Below, in pieces: positions 1 to 10,283 of a DNA stretch of 64,000 bases (positions within the stretch are counted from its first letter, which is position 1; each line of letters begins with the position of its first letter). The notes below the pieces were generated by a model, which had not been told where the DNA came from, searched no databases, and was given only the letters and a program-made list of their open reading frames with translations. The DNA is from Epinephelus fuscoguttatus (taxonomy: Eukaryota; Chordata; Actinopteri; Perciformes; Serranidae): the NCBI RefSeq assembly GCF_011397635.1, contig NC_064763.1:20039437-20103436 (forward strand), given 5' to 3'. A program made the position numbers and the translations under genes.

Positions 1-125
1 TCAGTATGTTATATGAACATTATTCCTTAGTCTCTGTGACATATTAGGATGATTTTACGACTATTTGCTTTAGATTTCTTACATATAGCTCCTTTAACTT
101 ACAATGAAATGCAACATCAATTTAG

Positions 126-684
126 CCTGGAAATCCAGACCCAAATCTAGAAAGATTTAGGGTCTGGCTTTGAGTAATGAAAATGGCCCAACTCGAGGGG
201 CGGTACAAAGCATGCATTTGAAAATATCACAGCACGCAATTGGATAACACTATGACAAATCAGAACAATACTTAGCACTTAGCCACCAGCGAAGCTAACT
301 GGTAGAACAGACTCTTGCCGTATCCGGTCGGCAAAACAGCAAAAACATCCTTCTTGCAAAGGAAAGATTCAAGCGCCGTATCTGTTCCTCTTTTAGAGAA
401 AAAGCCAAGTCTAACTTGTTCATTGTAGCGGCCAAAGCCGTTTCAAACAACTGTTGTTCATCCGTAGCCATCTTGCAGTGTTTACTGACTGATTCCGGAC
501 TTTGTCGTCGCAGCGCTGTCGTCATCTGTTTAGCTCGCCTCTGGCCCGCCTATATCAGATACACCGATGTGATTGGTGCAGCTTGGCTCCAACGGCATGG
601 GTAATGAGCATCATTACTGATTGCCAGAGTGACTCGCTGAGCAAATTCAAATTGTGCTCTCGCGAGAACTCTGGATTTCCAGGG
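126..684 (-). mobile_element. Short DNA element with inverted ends enclosing a helicase remnant
   Basis: The sequence CCTGGAAATCCAGA is at 126-139 and its reverse complement ends at 684, so about 560 bp are bounded by a 14-bp inverted repeat. The repeat is itself nearly palindromic, which weakens it as proof of transposon ends. Just inside the left end (133-168) is a strong hairpin built on CCAGACCC / GGGTCTGG. The interior carries the start of a RecQ-like helicase reading frame on the minus strand. I see no convincing target-site duplication and cannot assign a superfamily. A deletion derivative of a larger helicase-bearing transposon is an inference. Confidence 0.4.
272..471 (-). pseudogene. 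RecQ-like DNA helicase N-terminal fragment, frameshifted and truncated
   Basis: From the ATG at 471 the minus strand encodes about 30 residues including LAFSLKEEQI. One apparent missing base near 378 then shifts the frame, and the next frame reads a helicase Walker A block with the core PTGYGKSLFYQL, ending at a TAA at 272-274. The order LKEEQ then P-T-G-Y-G-K-S is the motif 0 / motif I arrangement of RecQ-family superfamily 2 ATPases. Motifs Ia to VI (DEAH box, arginine finger) are absent, so no active enzyme is possible. An in-frame upstream ATG at 525 could extend the N-terminus. It lies between inverted repeats and looks like part of a multicopy element rather than a host RecQ gene. Confidence 0.6.
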
Positions 685-872
685 TAACGTCAAGTGACAA
701 TACACACAAACCTAATATGGGCAAGAACAACTTTCCAGAGATTCCAGTATTGTTTTATAAACCACTGTGCAGTGTTCTGGAGTATAAGGCGCTTTGAAAG
801 GACGGCAGAGTAGATACCTGCACACCAATGCATGAAAGACCCTGGAATCCATCAAGAAATAAAGAAACTTAA

Positions 873-1820
873 CCTCCTGGGACCCTGTGTCCTCATTTGA
901 GGACATCACATTTTGTGTTTGGCTTTTTTGTGCCATCTAGTGGTAGTAAGAGCACAACACACTAATCCATGTAAAAACAAGATGGCAGCCATTTCTGCCA
1001 AGTCAGTCTGCAGCCAATCCTGACACAAAAGTGGACAAGACCTGATCAAATTTTATGGTTGAGACTTGTTTATTTATGAATAGGAATGTTTGTAGTTTGA
1101 TATGGACACAACAACAGTAACAAGCTAAGACACCGTTAATTAGAAAGACATTAGGACGATTCATCTAATTTTATACAGCAAAGCTTTCAATTTACTGGTC
1201 CATCTATGTTCCAACCCCCACCTATGGTCATGAGCTCTGGGTAGTAACCAAAAGAATGAGATCGCGGATACAAACGGTGGAAATGAGTTTCCTCCGTGGG
1301 GTGGCTGGGCTCAGCCTTCGAGATAGGGTTAGGAGCTCAGACATCCAGAGGGTGCTCGGAGTCGCTGCTCCTTTGCGTCGAAAGGGGTCAGTTGAGGTGG
1401 CTCGGGCATCTGATCAGGATGCCTCCTGGGCGCCTCCTGCTGGAGGTGTTCTGAGCATGTCCCACTGGTGGGAGGCCCTGGGGCAGACCCAGAACACGCT
1501 GGAGGGATTACATATCTCATCTGGCCTGGGAACGCCTTGGGGTCCCACAGGAGGAGCTGGAAAGTGTTGCCAGGGAGAGGGACGTCTAGGGTGCTTTGCT
1601 TGGCCTGCTGCCCCCGTGACCCGGATAAGCGGATGAAAATTGATGGAATGGATGGATCTCATCTGAGGACACTGACTTTATTTTCGTCTCATTTAAGGAC
1701 ACTGGGACTTAATTATCATTGACAATGTTTAGGTTTTTTTATACTTATCAAGTCCTAATGATTCCAAATAGCTAGAAGAAATTAAAAATGCATGCGAAAC
1801 AAAAGGTCAGGTCTCAAGAG
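873..1820 (-). mobile_element. piggyBac-like DNA element (TTAA target), split by a Rex3 insertion
   Basis: TTAA is present at 869-872 and 1821-1824. The inner ends are CCTCCTGGGACC on the left and, in reverse complement, CCTCTTGAGACC on the right. TTAA duplication with CC-starting inverted ends is characteristic of piggyBac. Subterminal palindromes of the type TGTCCTCATTTGAGGACA occur near the left end. No transposase is seen, so this is a non-autonomous copy. A second copy, inverted, lies at 16488..16982 and lacks the Rex3 segment, which allows the interior to be aligned. About 478 bp of the span (1179-1656) is Rex3. Confidence 0.65.
1179..1656 (+). mobile_element. Rex3 (RTE-clade) non-LTR retrotransposon, 5'-truncated 3' end
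   Basis: The frame encodes the C-terminal part of a reverse-transcriptase polyprotein (blocks such as MSFLRGVAGLSLRDRVRSSD and later FGHLI-type residues) and ends in GGATGAAAATTGATGGAATGGATGG, the degenerate GATG-repeat tail known for Rex3. The copy is 5'-truncated and has frameshifts. It sits inside the piggyBac-like element at 873..1820. The matching element copy at 16488 runs straight through the insertion point, so Rex3 is the later arrival. Confidence 0.7.
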
Positions 1821-3319
1821 GTTAAATCAAAAAATTCAAAAGAGACACCCTTGATTTCCGTGATGGGTTTATCCCTGGTTGACCAACAACAGATTTCCAA
1901 GAGACAAACCACCTCATACAAAGAGACACTATCACACCTCAAGCTCCAGCACCTCAGAATTTCCATCAGATTTTGACTGAGGCAGAGGCAAGAGGGTTCA
2001 CAAAGATATCACACCAGACACTATTACAGGAAGAATCGAGGGAACTGATCTTCAGCCTTACAACATTGGTGTGCAAGCATCTTTTCTGCCGTCCCTTCTT
2101 GGTTGTTCACTGTACTGACGCATCCTAAAAAACTTTTTTTGTTTTTTTACTGCAGCAAGACTTTGCAGTATAATGAGCCTTCACATTACTGGATGGGTTA
2201 CTCAGTGTGGACCTACTGGATCATATTTCATCATCACAGTGTAGTACCTGTACCAACACACCAACATAGCCCTTTGGAGTTTTACAACACAGTGCTGTTG
2301 TGGGTTTGAAAACAGTCTTACTCCCACCTGGAAATGCACATTACAGAGACTTAATTATGGTTTAACCCTCTGCTAGTGGAGCATTACACACTAAATACCC
2401 AGGAACTGCTGCTTTGTTGTTGTCAAATTGCACATACATGCACAGTGGATTAAGCAGCAGCAGACTGGGAGAAGTCAGGCTTGATGTACCAGAATGCTTC
2501 ATCTGTGGCTTTCAGAAATGGAAGGGAATCTATACTGTGGATATTCCACAAAGATGATATGGTAAAATGTCCTTTTGACTCAGGTCATCAGGTACATGCA
2601 TTCTGGGATGGTTCTACATACTGCAAATATTGCTGGAGTGTCTGAAATTAAACGGGCTGTTCTCACAAACTGTTCATTTGTTTTCCTTTGAAAAGTAATG
2701 CACCCAAATTCGTATATATCCCACGTATTTTGAAAGGCTGCAATCATGTGACCAATGCTCTGACGGGAGTAAACAAGGAAGCAGTCCCGAGTGGTCTTGT
2801 AAGGGGGCAGGTTTGGGTGGTGGATGGATCTCAAAAAACCTGGTCTATCCCCTGGGATTTTACCCTGGACTCACATGTTTGGAACTGTTTGAACTTTAAG
2901 TGAACTTTGAGTTATTTTAAGATACATCCTCACCATGTTTCTTTTCCTTAACCTAACCTCCATTACTGTACATTAAGGACTTAACGTCATTAGTGGGGCA
3001 CTAATTTACCCGGCCTTACTCCGAAGTCGTTGAAATGCCGAGCTTGGGCAGTGACTTGCCACGTCAGACACTGATGAAAAAAGCCGTATGTTAAGCCCGG
3101 GAAAGCTGTTTCATTTTATGTATTTTTTTTTTTTTTTTTTAACAATTTTTTGAAATGGAGTTCACTAAAAGTTGAGTTAGGTAAATCTTTCTCTTACTTT
3201 ACCATATTTGTTTCTGCTTATGAATTTATAGACTCTCACAGCTTTCATAAATTTTCTGTTTCTCCATTGTTTCTGCTTTTCCTTCTGTCAAAGCTCCTCC
3301 TTTTCATAAATTTCATACA

Positions 3320-3557
3320 TCACCATGGCTGACCAATTACTCCGTCTGTTCCTTCAACAACTGTTAGTGCTGAACTCTTGTGAGTTCTGCTGCACCCTCC
3401 ACCTTCCTCATCATCACCAAGATAAAATGACCCATCAGTGGCTTTACTGGAAGGGAACTTAAACTTCGAGACGCCTCTTCATTAGACACACCATCTGATA
3501 TAACAGCTTTCAAATCTGCATTGGGTTGTGGCTCCATAAAACTCTTCTCCACAGGGA
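3320..3557 (-). pseudogene. Unassigned coding-like fragment with one frameshift
   Basis: The minus strand has protein-like codon use in two consecutive frames. Upstream it reads residues including VEKSFMEPQPNADLKAVISD and SNEE. After an apparent one-base shift near 3480 it reads FKFPSSKATDGSFYLGDDEE and runs to a TGA at 3320-3322. An AG that could serve as a splice acceptor lies just upstream (about 3562). I do not recognise the family. It could be a last exon with a sequence error, a retropseudogene or a decayed exon; chance is also possible. Confidence 0.25.
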
Positions 3558-4007
3558 CGCTTTCAAAGTGCAATTTGAATGTTAAAGTGCAAAAATAATT
3601 GGCATTTATCCACCATGTGATACTCAAAGCTATTTTCCCACTTCTAACCTCAAAACAAGATTAAAGCAAAGAAAAAGCACCAATTTATTTCAGCTGCTAA
3701 TGACCAGCACTTCTGCAATGCCTAGCGCTCGCTTTTGAGATTGCTTCGACTGAGCCTTTAAGGGATAAATATAGTGAAATAAGCTGGTAAGGATTACTGG
3801 CCTAATGACCAAAGGCACATCGTGTTTGAATTATTAATGTCCAGCAATTTTGGAATTAATGAGGAAAAAAATGTTTGCTACATGAATCATATTCATTGAG
3901 GTGCTGTCTGCTTATGATCATAATTCAGGTCATGTACTGTACTCACTTTCTGTCTGGGAAAACAGCCAAAGGTCAGCTTGATAGATATTCATTGTGCGTG
4001 ATGCTCC

Positions 4008-4008
<1 letters not shown>

Positions 4009-4061
<53 letters not shown>

Positions 4062-4068
4062 TAGAGAG
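4009..4068. repeat. (GT)n followed by (AG)n microsatellite
   Basis: Twenty TG units run directly into AG units with one interruption (ATAG). Typical fish dinucleotide microsatellite. Confidence 0.95.
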
Positions 4069-4207
4069 ATTCGTTCTTACCATTTTTGTTGCATTCTTAA
4101 CTTTGCTGCACTGGTACAGTATTGGTGGCAGGGAGCCAGCAGCCTCCTACAAGTAAAGCCCCACATCTGAGCCTCCACTTCCCTCTGGATGTGGAGGATT
4201 TCTATAG

Positions 4208-4210
<3 letters not shown>

Positions 4211-4260
<50 letters not shown>
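4211..4260. repeat. (AC)n microsatellite
   Basis: About 25 perfect AC units. It lies about 140 bp from the GT tract at 4009, so the two are complementary and could form a hairpin. Confidence 0.95.
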
Positions 4261-4262
<2 letters not shown>

Positions 4263-5007
4263 GAATTTAGTAACAGCCAGTATTTCCTTCCTGACAAAAA
4301 GTAATTAACTCCTTTTTTGGTTTTGGTCCAGTGAGAAGCAGATATGTGTATTCTGAACATATGGTGTTCAGGATGAGAAAATCCAAATTTAGAGCCTAAG
4401 AAAAATAGACATACCAGGTGTCTGAGCACCTTTGAAAGTGCTAGAAAACCAACACCATATGCTAGGAGGAGTCTGCCTGTCCCTTTTAATGTACGAACTA
4501 ATGTTTTGAAGACGTAAGATCAGTGGTGAACCGCCAGACATTGGGTATGATGACCCTGAGAACAACCAAAAAGTCATCTCACCTGAGCACAACCTGTCCT
4601 GTTTGCATGTAAATTCCTTGTTCATATTCATAACCTATACCTTTAGAGTTGATAGAGCAATTTGAGGAAAGAGAACAGATGGTGGGCTCAGGAAGTCTAT
4701 GTGTTGTATAAAAGTGATTATTGCAGCATTCAATCTCAGTTTCAAGAAAGCTTGTGGTTTTCCAACATCTACCAGAGCAGGCAGTCACATGATACGTCTG
4801 TGCTCTAAAACCCACAGAGAGGGCAAAAGAAAGGGGGACATGCAGCCCAGTCAAGTAAATATTGTTACCAATACTCTTTCCAAGCTGCAGACCACTGTTG
4901 AGATCAACAAAAAACAAAATAGGTTGTATTAGGGAGTCATTGCTGTGTTTCCAGACACTTTTAAGGCACGAGAAGCAATTGTTTTTTTACTAACACATTG
5001 CAAGCGT

Positions 5008-5723
5008 TCAGGATGAGAGTCAGCACCCCCAAGTCTGAGGCCATGGTTCTTTGCTGCAAGACGGTGGATTGCCCCGTCTGGATTGGAAGTGAGTTACTGC
5101 CCCAAACAAGAGAGTTCAAGTATCAAGTATGTCTTGTTCACGATTAAGGGCAGAATGGATCGTGAGACGGATCGGCATTTTGGCTCAGCATCTGCAGAGA
5201 TGTGGGCACTGTGCTGGACTGTTGTGGTGATCAGAGAGCTGAACCAGAGGGCAAAGCTTTTACTGGTCCATCTACGTCCCAACCCTCACTTATGGTCATG
5301 AGCTCTGGGTAGTGACCGAAAGAATGGATCACTGATAAAAGTGGACAAAGTTAGTTTCCTCCTTGGGATGGCTGGGCTCAGCCTTAGCGATAAGGTAAGG
5401 AGCTCAGATATCCGGAGGGAGCTCTGATTAGAGCCACTGCTCCGAGGTGAGTTGAGGTGGTTCAGGCATCTGTTCAGGATGCCTCCCATTAGAAGTGTTC
5501 CAGGCATGTCCAACTGGTAGGGGGCCCTGGGGCAGACCCAGAACCTGCTGGAGGGATTAGACCTGGGAATGCCTCAGGATTCCCCAGGAGGAGCTGGAGA
5601 CCTGGGTAGAGGGACGTCTGGAGTACTTTGCTTTGAGCGGTTGAAAATGGATGGATGGATGGATGTATAGATGTATGGATGGATGGATGTATAGACGTAT
5701 GGATGGATGGATGGATGGATGGT
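5008..5723 (+). mobile_element. Rex3 non-LTR retrotransposon, longer 3' fragment
   Basis: Begins within the reverse-transcriptase region (RMRVSTPKSEAMVL, then FKY and GRMDRE blocks) and continues through LTYGHELWV to the 3' end. The tail is a long GGAT run at 5649-5721 interrupted by GTATAGAT variants. Stops and frameshifts break the frame. It extends about 250 bp further 5' than the copy at 1179. Confidence 0.7.
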
Positions 5724-5813
5724 TTTCCTGCCAGGATAATGCCCTCCAAACCAAGTAATTTAAGCCAAACATGATCCTCTCCTGACTAAAACTAAGTACT
5801 TTTTGTGCCTTAA

Positions 5814-6641
5814 AGGGACATTGTGTAACATTTTCAGTTGTTTATTGGCAAAAATTGATGTCTACATTCATAAATATGTCATCACTGGTGTACTATTACC
5901 TCCACCAATAATCTGACTTATTCTCATAAAAGGAGAATTTCGGATTTGTTTGTACATTGTGCGGGTAAGCCATTCTCCCTCAGCAGCTCTCTCTACCTGG
6001 GAAAGGCTACCCCGATGTGGGCCTTTGTTTTTTTAATTCACCAGTTGCTAACAGCCTCATCCCTCTCCTCGCATCACTGCGCTGCTGTTAGCCGCTGTTA
6101 GCGCTGGCCTGTGATTGTATTACCTTTCTCCTTCAGCAGCTCTTTCCACCTGGGAAAGGCAACCCCAATGCTGACCCTTGTTTTTTTAATTTGCCGGTCA
6201 TGCTGCCTTTTTGATTCCCTTTTGCACTTTCTTGGTGACGAGGATTCTGTCTTCCATGATGCTGCATAATACATGATCCTGCATTATGCTCAAAGAGTGG
6301 GACTTTGTTATGCGGCAGTAGTGCCACTGGCCACTAACAGCTGTTAGCGGCGCAGTAATGCGAGGAGAGGGATGAGGTGTGTGAGGTTGTAAACACAGCC
6401 AGCATGGTGAGGAGGGGGTTTGTCAACTCGCGTCACGTGTGTCTGTGTAGGAGCCTGAATGAATACTCCATGTAGTATCGGATGACATGGTTTCATCAGT
6501 GTTATCATAGCTTTTTGGTACACAGTGGCTACAGTTGTTGCAATACGTGTTTGAAACAGTGAGGCGCTAGAGTGCGCCATCCGTTTGAATACAATATATG
6601 ATTTCAACGTTAGATGGGAGAAATTCCTACACACTGTGGCT
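5814..6641. mobile_element. TTAA-flanked DNA element with internal inverted and direct repeats
   Basis: TTAA lies at 5810-5813 and 6642-6645. The inner left end AGGGACATTGTGTAAC and the reverse-complemented right end AGCCACAGTGTGTAGG are related inverted ends. Internally, about 55 bp starting TCAGCAGCTCT is directly repeated (about 5980 and 6134). A segment containing CTCATCCCTCTCCTCGCAT (6056-6075) is present again in inverted form near 6361-6376, so the centre can fold. There is no transposase. The superfamily could be piggyBac- or Kolobok-like, both of which target TTAA. Confidence 0.55.
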
Positions 6642-6645
6642 TTAA

Positions 6646-8204
6646 CCTAACCTAACCACAAATTAACCACAGCTTTGTTAAAACCTAAAGTGGTTTTGGG
6701 TATTTGCTACACAATTATGTGCAAATATAATGTATCTGTGGTTTGAAGAAACGTACAACGCCAACATTTTTTTCTGGTGATTGGGCTGGGACATTGACAC
6801 AACATTTTTGCATTCTCATCCTGAGCCTCTTTGATGGATGGCTTACTTTGGAGGAATAAAAGTCAGGTTTAAATGGCCACGCCACACCTGCAAAAATATA
6901 ACTGGATGTTAACAGTCAGCTGCTCAGCTCAACAGCAGTGAATGGGCTAGTCACTTTGCAGCATTTATAAAACAGCTGATGCAAGCACAACTTCAATGCT
7001 CTGCCTGAACTAACTAGATCCACAATTTCTGATCTGTTGAAGAGAGAAAAAAGCCCTCACGCCCTAATAGCATGTGGAGGATAGTGCCCTTTTGAAGCTC
7101 TGTGTTCCTGCCCCTGAGAGAGCCACTGATGGAAAGCCTTTACAGAGCGCAGCAGCAACACAAACAAACATATTTCACTCACACACACCTGCAGTTAAGT
7201 ATGCAAGGAAACAGTAAACCTGCTTTAGACTGCATTTGCCTAATGAACAACCTGATGCACAATTTCTTGAGAGAAGTGGAAAGAAACAACACATGAAAAG
7301 CCAGGCAGAATGTTTTCCCCAGATTAATGCATACAGGACGATACTTTCCATTTCAAAAAAATGACTAGCTTAAGGCTTGAAAGGAATGGTGGGAAAGTTT
7401 TGTATACCATATGACCAGACTATAGTAGCAGAGCAGCTAATGTAGACATTACAAGTTAAAACTGGCAGAAGTAAAGAAGAAAATAAATACAATTAGGAGG
7501 AGAAAGACAAAGAAAGAAGGAACAGTGCAGATATTAGTGCAGTTATCTTTCACTGCGGCAACACATGCAGCAGTCATGTTCACTTAAAGCATAGCAAGGA
7601 AAAGGCCAGCCACTTAATTAACTCTCCTCACATACCTACACAAGTGGCACTGGACTAAAAATAGACCAAATTCAGTTGGCTAAATTATAGATACCTAAAG
7701 CTCTACCTCCCCTCCCCTCTCCAGCCTGCTGCAGTGTGTATTTGAGGAGTAAGCAACTCAGGTGCTACAAGCCCACATCATTATCAAGGGAAAGGGTGAC
7801 TGCAGATCTATTTTAAGGTCTCCTTTCGGTCTACAGATGGATGAAGGGGAACAAACAGCAGCCTTTCCAAAGCAAACATGCGGCTAAGGGTGTCTAGCAA
7901 GAATTAATTTCTTGTATCGAGATGCAATTTGCACTCATTAACCTTAGGACTGTTTCAATTAGTGACTGGCAACATTTGCAGGCAAACACACTTGTTCATT
8001 CTGAAAACATATCAAATACTCCTCATACTACATGTAACAGTTCCAAGCCAAAAACATTTCAACCTAATTGCCAGAATAAATGTTTTGGCATTGCATGTTT
8101 CTGCAAACTACAGATATGTAACTTTTGTATTTGCACGTTATTATGTAGATGATATGTTGAAGCTTTACATTTCTTTATGTTTCAACAACACTGTGGAAGT
8201 GGAT
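6646..8204. other. Non-genic stretch
   Basis: Apart from the dispersed-repeat head remnant near 6680-6793 and a run of CCTAACC-type words at 6645-6660, I recognise no feature. Open frames here are short and have no protein-like composition. Confidence 0.4.
6680..6793 (-). repeat. Remnant of the dispersed head/unit repeat
   Basis: Read on the minus strand from 6793, it follows the order seen at 26853 and 11127: a CAATCACCAG-like word, AATGTTGGCGTTGTACG, then a T-rich stretch. It is truncated before any 56-bp unit. The words AACCACAG and AAAGTGGTTTTGGG downstream match the presumed tail of the same family near 41690 and 53530. Confidence 0.5.
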
Positions 8205-8311
8205 CAAGTTTTGGCTAAAAATACCAACACAGAGTGCCATAATTGCTGCTGGGCTAAAAAAAAAAAAAAACACCCATGTTAGGTGGCACAATCACAGCTG
8301 GGAATGCCTAA

Positions 8312-8675
8312 GGGCCGAAATATACTTGCTGCAAACAACACAAATACGACTGCATCATGGCTGCCACGCGTGATTTGCATTCGTTTGACGCGTCGAACGC
8401 ACATCTCAACACGAGGTACCGCGACGCGAGCGCGAGATGCAATATTCGCATAACCGCTAGAGGTGCTGGTGCAAATGCACACAGTAACCCGACCGGATGA
8501 TCAGACCAGATCCTTCTTCTTCTTCTCATGAAATTCTTCACAATTTCCGGGTTATATTTCTGTTGTCTGCCCCAAGTGGTGACCGCCAGTATTGTGCATT
8601 TTGGCTGCATAGTGCTGCGTACACACTGCATTGTGTACGCGTACATTCAATCAAGCAGCACGTATATTACGGCCC
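8312..8675. mobile_element. PIF/Harbinger-type MITE (3-bp TAA duplication)
   Basis: Left end GGGCCGAAATATACTTGCTG and right end, reverse-complemented, GGGCCGTAATATACGTGCTG, flanked by TAA at 8309-8311 and 8676-8678. A three-base TAA duplication with GGG-starting inverted ends is the PIF/Harbinger pattern. The interior is unusually CpG-rich (8360-8460). It interrupts a 56-bp unit whose undisturbed counterpart is at about 10373. Confidence 0.8.
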
Positions 8676-8884
8676 TAAGAGTGGTGGCAAAAACCCCACT
8701 GGGAATTTAGTGAGGTTTGGCTGAAAAACCCCTTTGTTTGGTGGAACAATTTCCATTGGAAATACAACTATGGCTCGCTAACATCCCCATTCAATACAAT
8801 AATCAGCCCTGGAAACACAGTGACGAGTCACTAAGAAATACCAACATTTGGGGGCACAAACGCTGCTGGAAACGCAACAACGAC

Positions 8885-10283
8885 CAGTGTTGGGTAAGGG
8901 TTACTTTAAAAGTAATCAAAGTACGTTATTGCGTTACTTTTTAAAAAAGTAACCAGTTACTTTACTGCATTACTCCCTCAGTAAAATGACTCAATTACTT
9001 TAAAAGTACTTCCAACGTTACTCCCTGAGAAAAGTAACTCAAGCACTTTTAAAGTACTTTTGAGTATTCTACATTTCCTATTGGGCAATGGACCCCAGGG
9101 CACTAAGCCTACATTTCTTGTCTCCAAAATTAAAGTTATGGACCACTTGCCCTTCACTGAGATCCAGTTCTCCCATCACAGCCGTCACTTTGACCAGTAG
9201 AAACACACAACGATCTGCTGCTGTAGACAACTGTATGACAACACCACCCCAGCATTTTAATATTTCCTCTAGGGATGTTACCACACAGAGTAAAAGGGGG
9301 AAATGATGGTGTGAAACAGCAGAGGCACTTTGTCAACCCGCTGAGCTAACCTTACTGTCATTAGCATCAAGCTAGCAAACAATGGTACATCCTCACGGTG
9401 GGACATAAAGTAATAACATTAACAAATAGCTGCGGGGCTTTTACTCACCACAACTGCAGAGGCTCCCAGCTTCATTTGAAACAGACTACATTATAGACGG
9501 TCCGTTATTCATTAATCCCTCTGTGTGTTTATAGATTTACTTTTTATCCGCCCCCTTGTCTTTGTAAAGTTAACACATCGCACCGTCATTTCAAACTCAA
9601 CACTTGTTTCAAATTAAAAGCCCCTTATAACTTCGGCTAGAGAATCCCTCCAGTTTCTAAATAGGCTTTTATTCTGAAACATTTGTCAGAACTTCCTGTG
9701 GAAGATACAGTAGCTTGACAGTTTACATGTGGCGCTTCAAATGTAGCTCCTGCCATCTGCTGACGCTTTTAGGTGACTACAACAACAACACAGTTCTGGC
9801 AGTGACTCAAATAATAGTAAAAATAATAAAAATAGGACAAGAATAACCCGATGACATCACACACGCCGTGAAAGACGACCGGGGATAATTGGTGAGTACC
9901 AGCGTGTAGCGTGTACCAGGCATAATGCAAGTCCTGAGTCTGAAATATGTCTGTCAGCGAGTCCTACTCCACCTATTTAGACTCCACCACAGACAACGGC
10001 AGCATTTCTCCGACCACTTAGCGAGCCACAAGCTCCGTGGCTTCTTTCAGACTGATAGGTTTAACGTTATCTCCGTTATTAGAACCAAACGACAGCCGTT
10101 GCTGTTTCGGAGCTGAAGGACCAGCGTTCTAAAAGTAACGGAAGTAACTGATGACTTGTTTGAAAATGTACTTAAGTATTTGATTACTCAAACAGCAAAC
10201 TAACGCGTTAGGTTACTCGTTACTGCAAAAAGTAATCAAAGTACTCTAACGCATTACTTTGTAACGCGTTATACCCAACTCTG
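8885..10283. mobile_element. Non-autonomous hAT-type element (8-bp duplication)
   Basis: Left end CAGTGTTGGGTAA and right end, reverse-complemented, CAGAGTTGGGTATAACGCGT. The flanks are ACAACGAC (8877-8884) and ACAATGAC (10284-10291), an 8-bp duplication with one difference, as expected for hAT. Both ends are rich in AAGTAACT / GTTACTTT words that make long subterminal inverted repeats. The 1.4-kb interior shows no recognisable transposase. Confidence 0.8.

Larger units (their letters stand above)
1825..5007. other. Non-genic stretch with microsatellites and one coding-like fragment
   Basis: I see no supported gene. A poly-T run lies at 3123-3140, GT/AG and AC microsatellites are at 4009-4068 and 4211-4260, and a decayed coding-like segment on the minus strand is listed at 3320..3557. 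Short open frames in the rest are chance or microsatellite readings. A piece near 4880-4960 resembles the head/unit dispersed repeat described at 26853. Confidence 0.5.

Noticed and set aside
3875..4429. Open frames rich in Cys-Val or Thr-His repeats
   Set aside because: Translations of GT/AC microsatellites.
5489..5772. Open frames of repeated HPSI/SIHP residues
   Set aside because: Translations of the GGAT tail of Rex3.
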